A stretch of 64,000 bases of DNA from Spirogloea muscicola. Its lineage: Eukaryota; Streptophyta; Zygnematophyceae; Spirogloeales; Spirogloeaceae. Positions 34,643-47,540 of this stretch are shown here, one piece after another. The DNA is taken from contig WELB01000098.1 in NCBI GenBank assembly GCA_009602725.1, positions 386,432 through 450,431 on the forward strand, in the 5' to 3' direction. The notes under the pieces were generated by a model, which saw only the letters and a list, made by a program, of their open reading frames with translations, was not told the origin of the DNA and searched no databases. Positions within the stretch are counted from its first letter, which is position 1; each line of letters opens with the position of its first letter. Both the position numbers and the translations under genes were made by a program.

Positions 34643-37600
34643 ATGAGCAAGGCCGGGGATCTCAACGGCGGCCCCGCGCCCGCCGGGGCGCAGTACAAGC
34701 AGGTCGGCCGCTGCTCGCTTGTGCCTTCGCATCCCCTCAGAGAGTCTGTGATTCCCTTGGAGCAACTCCCTTTCCTGCAGCCAGCTGCTCTGCAGCATAG
34801 CGCCCTGTTGAGGCTATTCAGGTCTTATTCACTAGATTCGTGTTACTACTTAAGACATAGGTCGGCTTTCTTGTATGTTCGTAGTTATCATGAAGTGCAG
34901 GATGTCATCACTTTGCTAGCGCACTGGCATGAGTTTCATCAGATGTTGCGCAGATGCTGGAATACGAGAAGCACCTGCGCAACCTTCTCCAGACCAAGGG
35001 CCCGTCAGACCCGAACGTCCGGACGCTGCGCAGCCTGATTCGGGAGAGCTATGAGGCTGTCATACTGGGGGATGCCGGGGCAGCAAAGCTCCACGATGTG
35101 GAGCAGGCGCTCTGGCGCCTCCATTATAAGCAGATTGAGGAGTTCCGGGGGAGGATCCGTAAGCTCACTGCTGCGTCCTCCGGCGAGGGCGCCCCGTCTC
35201 AGCAGGCCACTGCAGCCAAGGCCGTCCTGGCTGGCCAGCGAGACCCCCTGCAGAAGACTGTCGCCCTTTACCGCAGCTTCCTGGCAGAGACGTCTGGTTT
35301 CTACCATGAGTTGATCAACAAGCTTAAGGCCAGACACAACCTGGGCCCCGACGAGCCCTTTCCCCCGCTGGCCAACGATCTTGAAGCAGGAGCGGCGGTG
35401 CTCAAACCCGGCGAGGATAGTGGCAGCATCCTGCAATGTCGGCTGTCCTGCCACAGGTGCCTCATTTACCTCGGGGATCTTGCGCGGTACAAGGAACTCC
35501 AGAGCGACAAGGACGTCACTGCACGAAAATGGTCAACGGCCGCAGGGTACTACTTGCAGGCGTCGCATCTGTGGCCAGCAGGCGGGAACCCGCACAATCA
35601 GGTACAAGGCATTCGAAGCTGACATTATCGAACTGTCTGGACTATTCACCTCTTTGTGCCTTCAGAACATGTTATTGCAGGAGCCCTGAAAAGCGTATTG
35701 CTTATATGGAACATATGATTCAGAAGGCCTTCTGTTTGCAGCAAATTGTTGGTCAAGTCTGGGGAGCATTATTATGTTGTACATATGCTTATTGTTCTAC
35801 TTTTGCTTATTGAAATACCAGTGGCCCCTGTTTGATTGAAAACTGTATCCTCCTGACAGCTTGCAGTGCTAGCCACATATGTGAATGATGAGCTTCTTGC
35901 CGTATACCGCTACTATCGGAGCCTGGCTGTTGATACACCGTTTCTTACTGCTCGGGAGAATCTTGTTTTACTCTTTGAGAAGGTAAGTTGCCCCCCCTAG
36001 TGGAGTTTGAAGCTGCTGAATGGCTGCTTGTAATATTGACGTGATGCTTGATATGACTGGGTGGGTAAGGTGCTGCCTGTCATATTTCAGGAGGAGCTTG
36101 AGGCTGGCTCATCGTTGTTGCTGGTGCAGAATCGCATTCGCTATGCCCAGCTGAGGCAAGCAGGGGATGTGCAGCCGGCAGTACGGGCAAGAATGGAACA
36201 CCCGCCAAGCCATCAATCTCCGCAGGACACGCTAGTGCCTCTTGCCAATGGAGCTCTCAAGCTTGCCTTACGCAGTTCATCTCAGACCAGCGGGAAAGTG
36301 GCGCAACTCTCCCCGTCGGAAGCTGTGGAGCTTGGAGAAGCCTTCAAGATCTGCGCTGTGCGACTCAATGGTATCATCTTCAGCAAGATTGGGTGAGTGG
36401 CAAGGGTTGTCTATCAGCATCTGTGGATATATATTGCATGCGAGTCGTGCACTACCCTCTCTTATTGGGAGTACACGTCTTTTTACAATATTGTTGGCTG
36501 GCGCCTTGTTATTCCAAGACAATGTCATGGTCACGCCTGAGCGCTGACATGTTCACTTTGCTGCTTGTAGGCTTGAGACATTCCCAGATGCCATGGAAAG
36601 CATGCTGCAAGACCTGGATCAGCTACTGTTGTTGCAAGCTCCAGCATTAGAAGCGGCACTGTTTCCTGACATACACGGAGGGGTTGGCACTGGACTTGCA
36701 GCTGGTCTGCTTCAGGTGAGACATATTGTCCAGTGTTACAGTCACCTGTTGTGGGCGCAGGTGAGCTCACTTGTAGGTGAGCTGTTGACAACTGCTGGTT
36801 TTCTGATTTGTATACTTCGCATCTTTGACTGACGCAGTTGGTGGCTGTCAACATATTCACGGTTCATAACATTGACTGGACACCAGAGGGCCAGCAGCCA
36901 AGCTATGCAGAAGTCTTGCACAAGTCTGCTCTTGTACAGGTACTCTATTTTTGCATTCACTGCAGTGCCAAGATTGCCTGTTGGTGATTGCCATATTCCA
37001 CATCAAGCATGGCTGGTTTGGTAAATGGTTGGCATTACGCTCTCCGTGCAGTTCTTGTCATCGGTGAATATAAGATTAGAGCAGTATTAAGTTGTACCTC
37101 AAGAAAGCTTAGCAGTCCGACAATGGGAAGCAACTGCTTTTCCTTGTTAGCGTAGCCACAATTATGGATGACATAAATCATTGTGCTGCATTGATTATCA
37201 GCATGCGCTGGGAGCAGCCTACCTATTTTCAGGCCACCTTCTGCAAGGATGTGGGACGGCCAGCATTGAAGCATCAAGCCCCTTCCTTCCCGCCATCCTC
37301 ACCTTCTTGGAGTGGCTTGCTTCTTGCCCGAGTATGTTGCAAGTCACCAAAGTGGAGGAGGCCAGCTCTTTGTTCTGGCAGCATTGTTTTCCCCTGCTGA
37401 ACAGGCTGATGGAAGTGCAAAATGGGCGCACGAAAACAGTTGCAAGACTGGACTTACAGCCGCTTGAGTTGCCAACTGATGGCTTCGCTGGGCTGGGCAC
37501 CTTCAATGACGGGGAGGACGTTGAGCAGGGAGGTGTGGCACTGTGGGAGGACTATGAGCTGAGGGGGTTCACACCGCTGAAGCCAGCACACCTAGGGCTG

Positions 37601-39623
37601 GACTACAGCAAGCCGGCCCCAAAAGCTGGCCCCGGCAGCAAGCACCATATGCGCACCCGCGTTGAGCGCATGCTGGCTGCTGGAAAGGTCATCTCTGCTG
37701 CGCTGGACAGGAGCGGACTGCCTGGCCTGCGTTACTACGAGGATGTGCAGAAGTTTAGCCTCCACAACGATACAGCTCATGGTGTTGAGTTGGCAGCATG
37801 TGTAGAGCCTGATAAGGTTGTGCTTTCCGAAGCAAATGCCGAGAAGCCGTTGCCCAATGGGCATCTGGACAGTGAAAGTGCAGCTCCTCCTGCAGCTCAG
37901 AGCAACATGGAGCACCAGGAGGAGGAGGAGTGGGCCAGCCTTAAGGAGGAGCAGGAGAAGAGTGACAATGGAGGCTCACTTATTGATCCCGAGCTGGCAG
38001 CGGTTGCGCCAGCACCAACTCTGCCGGCGCTGCTTGATGATGAAGACCAAGAGGAGGTGATCCTGTTCCGACCGACAGGCATCGCTTACCAGCCGGCAGG
38101 CACGCAGAAGGCCTCCACTCCCAGCTGGGTGACGGGAATGTATGCCAATGGCTCTGTGGAGACCCCTTCATCCAACGAGGCAACAAATGCACCTCCAGCA
38201 ACTGTGCATACTGCCACACACAAGCAAGGAGCACAGGATGTGAAGAAGATTCCGCCAGCTTTGCTATTTCCAGAAGTGCACGGCCAGGGCTCACTGTTTC
38301 CCGGCTTTGGACTGGTGTCTGGTGACAGTCTAGCGGGGGAGAAGCCAGCCGGCCATAATGTGGACTCGCCCCGCCTCGATAACTGGCTTCATCAAGCTGG
38401 CTTGGAAAGAAGCAGCCAGCTCCCTGCACAGCCAGACAAGGGTGCCACTAACGAGCCTGGGCATTGGCAGAACCAGGTCGCGATTGGCTCAGAGCAGGCA
38501 TTGGAGCCGACCTTCGGAGGGGCAGCCTCACAAGCGAATAAACATCTGGGTTTAGCAGGAGGCGGTGATGCTTTGGCACCGGCCAAGTCTCATCTGGACG
38601 AGTCAGGTAAGCCTGGATCACGTGGGCGGCATTGGAACTCGCTGTTCTCAATGGATTGTTATCTTGTGGTTCATTGGAAAGTTCAACTTGCGACGCGGTT
38701 GTCACTCAAGAAGCAAGATCTTATCACAACTTGGACATCCCACTTGCGACGCAGTCATCAATCAAGAAGCAAAATACTATCACAATACTTGCTCGCTTGC
38801 CATTGCATTAAATGTTAGAGCAGGGAAGTCATTGCCTATTCCTATTATGCCCTGAATCCAAGTCTTTATATGGCCGGTTGGAAATGGAGGAACAGGCTGG
38901 AGCAACTTTGGCATGGAGCATGGGCAGCAGCCATCCCAGCTTTTCTCTGGCATCGCAGGCATCATCGGACAGAAGCGGCCTGGCTCAGCTGGAGGTCCTG
39001 CAGGGCTTGCCCCCAGCCCGCAGCCCCGCGGCCAGGGACCTGCTAGCCACAGGCCGCCTCCATTCTCGTCTGCTCCTGCCCCTCTTATCTTGCAGGACTC
39101 GCTCTTTGCAGCGCCCTGGCAAGGCAGCTCCACAATGGATCTGGTGCCGCCATCCCATATGTTCGAGGTGCCGAGCAAGCCTAATGTGGACCCCAGGCCG
39201 AGCTGGGCGCCACCAATCTTTGCAGCCCAGAGCAGCACAATGATGGGCCTGAACGAGGCGCCGGGGATGCCGGCACCAAATGGCGCTCTTGCGCAGGATT
39301 ACAGCTGGCTCGACCAGCACACCCATGTGCGGCCCCAGGACAGAGCAGGCTGGAACACCTCAGCGTCAAGGAAGCTACCGTTCCCTGGCCTCGAGGGCTT
39401 GGAGAAGCTTCTGCAGCAGCAGAAGGAGGACTTTGAGAAGCAGCAGGCATACTTTCGGCACCTGCAGGAGCAGGAGACTATGCAGCATCAGCCGCAGCAA
39501 CAGCAGCAGCAACATCATTGGTCGCAGGCATTGCTGACGCCTCCTCAGCACTATCAGGGCAACAGAGCTCCGTATGAAGGGAGCCACGACATGTGGAACG
39601 CGACAAAGCCATTCATTTCTTGA
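34643..39623 (+). CDS. SMG7: SMG7/EST1-type nonsense-mediated mRNA decay factor
   Basis: SMG5/6/7-family protein that binds phosphorylated UPF1 and sends mRNAs to decay. Eight exons (34643-34702, 34954-35601, 35860-35982, 36091-36392, 36571-36715, 36838-36939, 37202-38606, 38896-39623) sum to 3513 nt, 1170 residues. The N-terminal 14-3-3-like TPR region shows ALWRLHYKQIEEFRGRIRKL, LYRSFLAETSGFYHELINKL, LSCHRCLIYLGDLARYKE and YYLQASHLWPAGGNPHNQLA, all family hallmarks. The helical-hairpin region follows (YVNDELLAVYRYYRSLAVD, FLTARENLVLLFEK; HALGAAYLFSGHLL; FLEWLA). The C-terminal half is long, acidic then Pro/Gln-rich, with a coiled coil (LEKLLQQQKEDFEKQQAYF) and a polyglutamine end. No PIN domain is visible, so it is SMG7-like rather than SMG6-like. 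Intron 7 contains a two-copy tandem repeat (about 38690-38795). Confidence 0.93.
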
Positions 39624-41326
39624 GCGGGTATGTGGAATGTTTTTCCCCTTCCATCAATGAGCTGCAACAAGCAGTACTAACAAGTTCTTACCTGACCTTG
39701 TTCTAGTGTGTGTGTGCAATTGTGCCTCAGATGGTGATGTGAGCAAGTTTCAAGACTGGCAATGGTGCTCTCACCCTCGCCTCATCAAGCATCTATTACC
39801 ATCTGATCCGCTTGGAGGCCGTCGTCCCACCAAGAATTGTGGTGGGTGCATCTTATCTCGTTATTGTGCTCACTTTGTCTGACTCGACCTTTAGGCATTT
39901 CGTGGAGTTGCCTTTATGGAGACTAATACTTGTGCTGGAGTGAGCTTGCAGAGACATGCGGATCAAAGCACAGGAATTTTCTCTCAAAGACCGTTTTGTA
40001 AGCGTCACATTGGATCTACAGGAATGTAGAAGCCCCGAGGACCAAGTGGAGGATGATTCATGACAGCAGGGCAAGCTATAAAGTGGAGTTGAGGTGACCA
40101 CATCGAGGAGACATGGCCTTCGGGTATTTGTAGGCTGGACATTTTACCTATTGGTCAGCTGGTTGCAATTGGCCAGACGTTCCTGCAGGCTGTTGCAACG
40201 AGAGGATCGTAGGTTATTTGATGTGGAGCAGCTGTATTTTGCACGTAGAAGATGAACATTCCCCTGCATTGCAACTCAGCTTGACTTACAACCAGCTGGG
40301 GAGCACAGGCTAGCAGGGAGAGGTGCCTGTGCTTGCACTAGCTGCGAGGTCGAAGGTTGTCTCTGCAGCGAGCCGGATCACAGTCATACCGCAATGCTGT
40401 GCCTGCCCTGCCCGACTTTGTGGCCTGTTGCTTCCATGCATTGGAATATACCTTTATTGACTGGGACAATGCCTTCTCGTAGAACCACCTACTTGCACTC
40501 GTTAGCTGACTCTACAGCACTGCAGGCCCGTCTCATCCAAACCTGGACCTCTTGAAGGCATTCGAGGACAATCAACATCCTGTGACCTGGTGGGGAAGAT
40601 TGAAACACTTAGCTTCAGACCGCCCCAAAATCGGCCATGCTACAAGCACACTTATCAATCAAGTAAAAAGGTATTAAGCATCGTCAAGGCTCACTACGTG
40701 CACCTGGCAAGATGCAGTTACCTGAAAGACAACAGGGTCTATGAAGTGTATTGAGGCAAGGCATGTGCGGTCTTTATGTGGTAAAATCCGCAATTTAGTG
40801 ACATGCTGTACCGAAATCTGCGGGGTATTGTGGTACTTGCTGAAGTCTACGAGTAGAGAATTCAGGGCAAGTCACTTTGCTGCGAGCAAGGACCCACGTC
40901 CAGCAGCAATGCTGGACCACACAACACTGCCGTATTGACACACTAAACGAGTTTATCGAGTGCATGAAGAAAATGGGGCCTGAAGAATAAGGCCACGGAT
41001 TGCTGCAACAAGCATGCTCTAGGGGCAGAGCAATGGCTGAGAATTGTGGAGAAGTGGAAGGGCATGGGCAATGACACATGCTGCCGTGTTAAGAACGTGT
41101 TGTCCAGTCGGGCGACATGATTGACAGCGACCACCAACTCTTTCAGATCCTGCTGTAGCCTGACAGCCATGAGATACGCTGCTATAGAGGGCTTCTGGAG
41201 TATGAAGATGAGCAGGTAATTGGCAGAATTCCCAGAAAGGAGACTGGAAAGTAAGAGCCAGTCGGAACGAGCACCAGCAGCGCCAAATTGATGTGAGAGG
41301 AGGCAACGTCAAGGTGGTAGAAGCTC
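39624..41326. other. Convergent 1.7-kb intergenic region
   Basis: 3' regions of SMG7 and the invertase. Short open frames only, none with recognisable similarity or splice chains. No repeats of the dispersed family are seen. Confidence 0.5.
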
Positions 41327-44300
41327 CTAGAAGACCCACGAGTTGGATCTGGTGAGAGCTGGCCGGAGCTGCTTCTTCTCCTCCTCGATCGAGATCATTG
41401 TCAGCTGGGAGGGGTCCTCCAGCAGCATCTTTGCCACCAGGTAGCCTGCGACGGACCACGTCTGATGCCGCCGGGCCTGCTTCCCGACATACCTCCCCAG
41501 CTTCCCGTCGTAATACTCAGGCCACCCGTCCTTGGAGAGCCTCTTCTCTGCCAGCTCGATGCACCTCTTGGCGATATGCGGACGCCCCACCTTAACGCTC
41601 GCTGCCGTCACCATCCAAAGCAATACTGCGACAGAGGACCGCGGCCGCCCAGCTCTCAGCAACTTGCACATGTAGCCGCAAGGCTCACAGCTCATTCATA
41701 CTTCTACAGAGTCAGAAGGTGTCAGGCCACACTTCTAATCTGACAGCACAGTAGCTGCACCTAGAGTATGTTGTTGAGGCGATCAAGTTTCCAACTCCGC
41801 TGCTCCATGTGAATATTGTGCACAAGCCTACGGTTGTGACTAAGAGGATGGCCGCAACATGTACCTGGCCATGAGCCGCCGTTGTGGTAGCTCCATCGTG
41901 TATTCTTGGGATCGCAGCCGGTCACTATCCTCCACTCGTGGGCCTCCAGCGCCGGGTAAGCAACCTTAATAGGCATTTCCCCAACAATCTCGTCCCATCT
42001 TTCTTCGATCAAATCCATGATGGCATCGGCCTGGTCCGCTGTTGCCAGCGAGCTCAGTACTGCCATGCAGTTGCCAATCGCAAACCATCTGGGCACAAAG
42101 CAAGAATTGGATTTTTTGAAAGTGGTTAATGATGGCACCAACAACGCCAAGGTCAGGTGATCGCAGTCAAAGCACCATCTCAGCCGCCATAGTCCAGCGA
42201 GCTGTATGCTGGTAACACACCTGAAATCAACTCTGGCAGGGCTGACATTGCCAACGAAGTAGCCGCCCCGCATGGGCATCCAATCAAACACCCAATCCGG
42301 AATCGAATCCGGAATAACGTTAAATTTGTTGACTGCGGTGTGGGAGTACTCCTCCGTCTTATATCTATAAATACTATTAAGTTGCTCGTGGTCAAGCCTG
42401 TTGCGCCACGACACTAGGATGTCAGAAGAGACTGCTGCAGAGGATGTGACAAAGAGAAAGGTGTCGCACACAGGAGCCGCAGCTTGTTTGATCAATTTTC
42501 TCAGTCACAATTTTAGTTCATACAGTTTCTACATCTCAAAGACACATCCAAGGAAAGCACAAAAGAAAGCAGCAGCAATCTGGTACCAGAAGTACGTCCG
42601 CATGTGGAAAGAGAGGGCAAAGATGCGCTTGTCAATACGCTCCAGGAGCTCCTTGCCTCCTCGGTCAGGCTTGAGCATGATCCGAGCGCATCTAAGGGCC
42701 ATGTAGAATAACGACTGAATCTCAATTGGATAACCGTAGATTCCCTGCCCAGGCACAAGCATGGGAAGCAAGCTGTCAGGGTGCTAGGCGATTCTGATTG
42801 TTGGTCACTGAGCAACAATGAATCTCAAAATGCCCAACAGCAGGAGGTGCATGGCAGCAAGCATACGCCAGAAGCAGCAAGCAATTCCCATTTTCCCGTT
42901 CTCCTTGTTACTTGCCCAGTGAGACGAGCAACAACATGTCAGACTTACCATGCGGCGATCAATCATGCAGCAACCATCAGCACACAACAGAGTAGGGAAC
43001 GTGTCAAAGCCATCCGCCAAGCACAGCTGCAGAATCAGCTTCATGCCGCGCTGGCATTCGGGCAGCTCTGCAAGAGCTTGATCACCTGGTGGACCAAAGC
43101 ACAAGCAAAATCTTGTATTAGTGTGTTGCTAAGTTGGGAGTGGACGCAACTCACGACCCACTAATGGCAAGCTCGACATTTCAAATAGGACATGCAGCAG
43201 CACATTACACAAGCTGCCCAAAAACAGCGTTGACCTACGAGTAGCACAACCCTCAACGAGCGGCTCAAGAAATGGTCGGATTGAGCAAATTGATGCACAT
43301 GAGGAAGGCCGTCTCCTCCAAGACATGATGCACACATGAGCAACAATACAAGCATGAGCTGGACTTAAGGAAATGCAGCACAGCTCAGGCATCAGGGGGT
43401 TCAGCACCTGTGGACTTTACGTAGGATCTGAGGAGGATGATCCACCAGAAGCCGGAGTCCACAGGGGCAACCCGACCGATGGCACTCTCTCCAAAATCAG
43501 CGATCATCGTGTCTGTGTTGCGCACTGGATCATGCAGCACCTTGAAGCTGGCGGGCATGACGCCCTCGCCCAGCGTGAAGCAGTCCACCCGCTTCTCCCA
43601 GGCTTGCAGCCTGAGGGTCTTGAGCAGGAAATTCTTCACAATCTCTGGCTCTCCATTCATCAAGAAGGCCAGGCCACTAGGAATGAAGTCCCGCACGAAC
43701 ACCTGGCCAAATTCGATACTCATGATATGAGCATACAGCTATGCACTTCCCAATCCAATGCTTGGACAACCAGGTTGACCCACCAGGTGTCCACTGAGGC
43801 ACTGCAGCATTTAGGGGATGTACAGCGAGCTTGCAGCCAGCTAATGTCTGATAAATATTGACAAAGGTGTGTCAACAAGAAGGCAAAGCCTCAAGATATG
43901 ACGAGGTGCATGGCCCTCCAAGTGTACATTCCAAATCTTGCAGGGTGCACACTGACCTGGTCATAGTTCAGGAACTCATCTTCCGAGTCGAGAGCTGCAA
44001 TAGTCCCAACCGGCTTCCCACGAAAGAACACGAGGGACTTCCGGAGAGCTTCCCAGGCCTCACTGACAAGCGGGTGTGGCACCAAGTGGCTACCCGACTC
44101 GAAGTGGGAGTGGTGTATGTATCCTCGAGGGGTGTTGACGGCCGACGTGGCTGTCGATCGCAACCTGCATGCCAACGACACCAGGTATTGCAACAAGGAC
44201 AGATGCTTAGGGCAGAGGCAACCGCCTGTCATACTTGTCAATTCCTGCGTGCAGATTTGTTTCGACATCGGTTAGACTTAAGAAGGAGACGCACAATCAA

Positions 44301-45450
44301 GCATGCTGCAAGAGCCATCTGACAGTGGCCTTGGATTCGGACTGCCTAATGTCCCAACAGAGCCGGCACGTTCACCAGCATTAGTCCTCCGAATTTGCCA
44401 GTGACGCACGGCCAAATACAGAGCGACAATAATCTCACATAACCTGTCTTTCCCGTACCTTGACGCAGGGTCCCTAGAAGGGGACGAGCCCCCTCGTGTC
44501 GGCGAGGGAGCCCGCGACCGGAAGTTTCTGCAGATACGCGTTACTCAAGGCAGCAGGATCAGCTGACAGTCGGCCCTTCTTGCTCACATGTCTGATCACA
44601 TGAGCCAGGGGCGCAGGGGAAGCATCCGCTTTCTGACAATTAGCTGCTACCACTAAATCTCCAGCCAATGCAGGATATAGTGCACCCGCCACTCAAGTAG
44701 ATTTCCAGCCAGTGATTGAAGCAAGCAGATACTACTCCAGCGCCTGATCTCTGCTGCTTCCCATGTCCCTATGTAATGTATCTGATCCGAACTTCCAATG
44801 GCCCCAACTATCCTCTGTTCCAGTGATTTGGTGGTGTGGCGTACCGTGGCGAGGAGAAGCCCTCCAGGTGGTCGGAGCTCTTGACGGTCTCCAGCATGCG
44901 CGGCCGCGGGGAGGCGTAGATGGTCTTGCTGCAGCGACGCGAGGCTCGGCAAGGGCCGTCAGCTCGAGGCTACAGCGGCCTTGCCGAAGCCGGTAGTGGA
45001 TGCGCAGCGGCCCGGATCGGTCGCTGGCCGCCATGGAAACCGGCACCGAGCTCGGCGCCGCCGCGGAGCGCAGCATGGCGGCGCGGGCGCGGCATTGCCG
45101 GTACCTGAGCTTCTCGTACACCTGGTCCAGGAGCTGCTCCTCCTTGCCCGGGGGGCCGCCGCCGGCGCTGCCGCCGCCGCTGCCGCCGCCGGCGCTGTTG
45201 GCGCCGCTGCCGNNNNNNNNNNNNNNNNNNNNNNNNNNNNNNNNNNNNNNNNNNNNNNNNNNNNNNNNNNNNNNNNNNNNNNNNNNNNNNNNNNNNNNNN
45301 NNNNNGCGCCGCCTCCGCCGGCGAGTTCATCGCGGCGGGCGCCGGCAACGCCGCCGCCACGGGCGCGCTGGGCGGTGCCGTGGCTCCACGCAAATACCGC
45401 CGCCGCTGCCTCCTCCCGCCTCCGCCGCCGCCGGGGGAGGATGGCGCCAC
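41327..45450 (-). CDS. Alkaline/neutral invertase (GH100)
   Basis: Hydrolyses sucrose to glucose and fructose; plant members are cytosolic, mitochondrial or plastidic. Resolved exons (minus): 43702-43408, 43085-42949, 42744-42587, 42397-42221, 42088-41865, 41625-41327. Upstream pieces end at 43957 ([27 protein letters not shown]) and lie near 44650-44480, 44935-44848 and 45212-45000. Signature blocks: [162 protein letters not shown]. Catalytic Asp of PVDSG and Glu/Asp sites of the family appear intact. The start is uncertain: an ATG at 45450 gives a Gly/Ala-rich, transit-like leader, but the gap at 45213-45305 breaks the frame, and the splice near 44970 is unclear. Confidence 0.93.
45213..45305. 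other. Assembly gap (93 N) in invertase first exon
   Basis: N run flanked by Gly/Ala/Ser-rich GGC-repeat coding sequence. Probably an unresolved microsatellite. Confidence 0.95.
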
Positions 45451-46219
45451 GTGGCAGGCGCGGCTGTCCCGGGGAGGGGGGAGGGGAGCTGGGGCCTGCA
45501 GAGCTCCTCGCCCCGCCGTCAGCGCGGCTGACGGCGCGCCCCGCGTTGAGCCGAACGCCGGCCCCGGCGGCGTTCCAGAAAGCGCTGGGTGGGCGGGGAT
45601 GCTGCCGTCACCGTTACCGGTGGACCCTTCGGGAAAAAGAGGTCAGCTCTTCTGAAATGGAACAGCCACGCAGGAGACTACGAGCGATCGGGAGCTTTGG
45701 GAGGATTCGCCGCCAAAACGTCAGCCAAACGTTGTGGCGACGGCGCCGCCGGGGGAGTCGTCTTGACGGGGCGGCGCTCAACGGCGCTTTTTCCCCGACG
45801 GGCCCCGTCGGGCCCTGCCGGGAGCTGCGGATGAGCCGCCGCGTGGCGGCCCGGGTCGCCTCGCGCCACGGAAAGCGGATGTTGCGCCGGGCCCGATGCC
45901 TCCACCACGGCGGCCGCCATGGCGCAGCGGCTCCTTCGCGGCCCGGGGCCAGAAGCGCCACGGGGCCCACCTTACTGGTCTGTCACGCCTCTCCCACTCT
46001 TTCACGGCGCCTAAAGACATGCTCATGCTCACATGCTCCTTCCTTGCCTATCCTGCATGCTCCTCCAGCGAGCCTCGCAGCCCATAGTCGCTCGTTTGGC
46101 ACGTAACGGCCTCGATGAAGCTGCATGGACAGTCTTCCAGCTCCTGGGCTTCGTGTCATGTAGCCACATTCTCTTGCACCACTCATAGCCTGAACAACAT
46201 ATTGGCTTGAATAGGCCAC
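45451..46219. other. Invertase upstream region
   Basis: GC-rich; it holds the presumed promoter. Long plus-strand open frames here read through the N gap and have no recognisable similarity. Nothing else seen. Confidence 0.45.
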
Positions 46220-46260
46220 CCTTTCATTTCATGCGCACCGCGCGCGCGCGCCTTCTCCCT
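46220..46260 (+). repeat. Dispersed repeat fragment flanking the TIR element
   Basis: TTTCATGCGCACCGCGCGCG, shared with 33998-34020, 47050-47070 and 9800-9820. Confidence 0.6.
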
Positions 46261-46273
46261 CTTGCGCAGGGCT

Positions 46274-46652
46274 GGGTTACACCGGGTCGGACGCCGCGAC
46301 GAGGGGTACGTGTTGCGCGTTGTATGGGATGACCGGCGCGGGCCCGGTCGCGGTCGCACGCCACGGATGCGCCACATCGGACGCTGACTAGGACGCCGTT
46401 TGCCCCCGTTAAGGAGGAAACGGAGCCGTTTGCCACGAGGGTGGCCGGAATCCGGACCACCTCCCGAGGTTGTCTCGTTTCCGACAACCCCGGCCCCCGC
46501 CGGAAAAGGGACAGCTGGCATCAACCCCTTCCGAACTACACGAAATTTCGAGTACGCATCCGCACGTGTAGGCGGTCTCGGCCTCCGTGGCAGCGACACC
46601 CACTTGACCCGGGCGGTCAGAACAATTTGAGCCGACCGACCCGGTGTAACCC
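46274..46652. mobile_element. Candidate non-autonomous DNA transposon (MITE-like), 379 bp
   Basis: Bounded by perfect 17-bp terminal inverted repeats, GGGTTACACCGGGTCGG at 46274-46290 and its reverse complement at 46636-46652. The interior is GC-rich without a protein. It sits inside a dispersed-repeat copy: the CATGCGCACCGCGCGCC module lies just to the left. No clear target-site duplication is visible. The TIR does not match a family I know. Confidence 0.6.
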
Positions 46653-46679
46653 GGAACCCGAAAGGGCATGTTTCAACGC

Positions 46680-47540
46680 TTTTCGTAGTCATCTCTTTTC
46701 GGGCTGAGCTGTTCGAAAACCTCACCCCCTTGCGGAGAGCCGATTTTCTTTCGGGCCCCTTCGGACCTTGTCAGTTCTTTCTGGGCTGGCCTCTCCCAGC
46801 CACCGCCCTCCCCCGGAAGCGTCGTTCTTATCTTCGGGCTGGCTTTTCACAGCCCTCGCCCCCTTCGAAAGAGCCACTTTCTTTCTTTTGGAAGAGCTGC
46901 TTCTCTCACACCCATCTGGCCGTGCTCTAGCTGCAGCCTCTGGCTTTCGGCATGCATGCGCTCACTCGGGGATATCTAGTGTCCCCCTTAGCTAGCTCAT
47001 TACCCCGTAACAGGACATTTGTAAGGCTAGAATCGGCCTCCCTTTCAATGTTATGCGCACCGCGCACCTTCTCTTGGCAAGGGGACTGCTTTCCGGCGGG
47101 GGCTAGCCTTCCTGACTCGCGGCTGCTGAGTAGAGGTTACTAAGTACTTATCCTCCATGGTACTTGCTTTGTGTTTCAGCGATTTGGCCTTTTCGGATCT
47201 TGTCAATTCGTTTCGGGCTGGCCTTTCACAGCCCTCGCCCTCTCGGAAGAGCTCACTTCTTTACAGCCATTGCCTTTCCACTGAAGCTGTTTCTCTCCGC
47301 CTACGTGCTGACCCGCGGCTGCTGGGCGGGCACTGGTGTATGTAGCAGGACGCGGCCAATGCCTGCACTTGAGCTCGATTCTGCACTCGAGCGCTCTGGC
47401 CCTCGCTGCAGTCACTCGCATTACTGTGTGAGTCTAGCACATGTCCAACGGGCATTTCGGCCCTTTGGCCATTGTCCAGATGTCTGGGCTGGCTTGCCAC
47501 AGCCCTCGCTCCCTTTAGCCACTTTCTGAGAGATTAAACA
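46680..47540 (+). repeat. Cluster of dispersed hairpin-core/TRGY repeats
   Basis: Hairpin cores at about 46785, 46838, 47214 and 47490 (GGGCTGGC...CACAGCC). The ORF-module end SRGY then stop lies at 47130-47143, and LTRG at 47308-47320. It includes GTGTCCCCCTTAGCTAGCTC and GACATTTGTAAGGCTAGAAT, shared with 33925-33980. Copies are nested or tandem. Confidence 0.7.

Noticed and set aside
45000-46106. 368-codon plus-strand frame through the second gap
   Set aside because: Opposite strand of the invertase first exon and promoter; low-complexity GC-rich reading with no family match.
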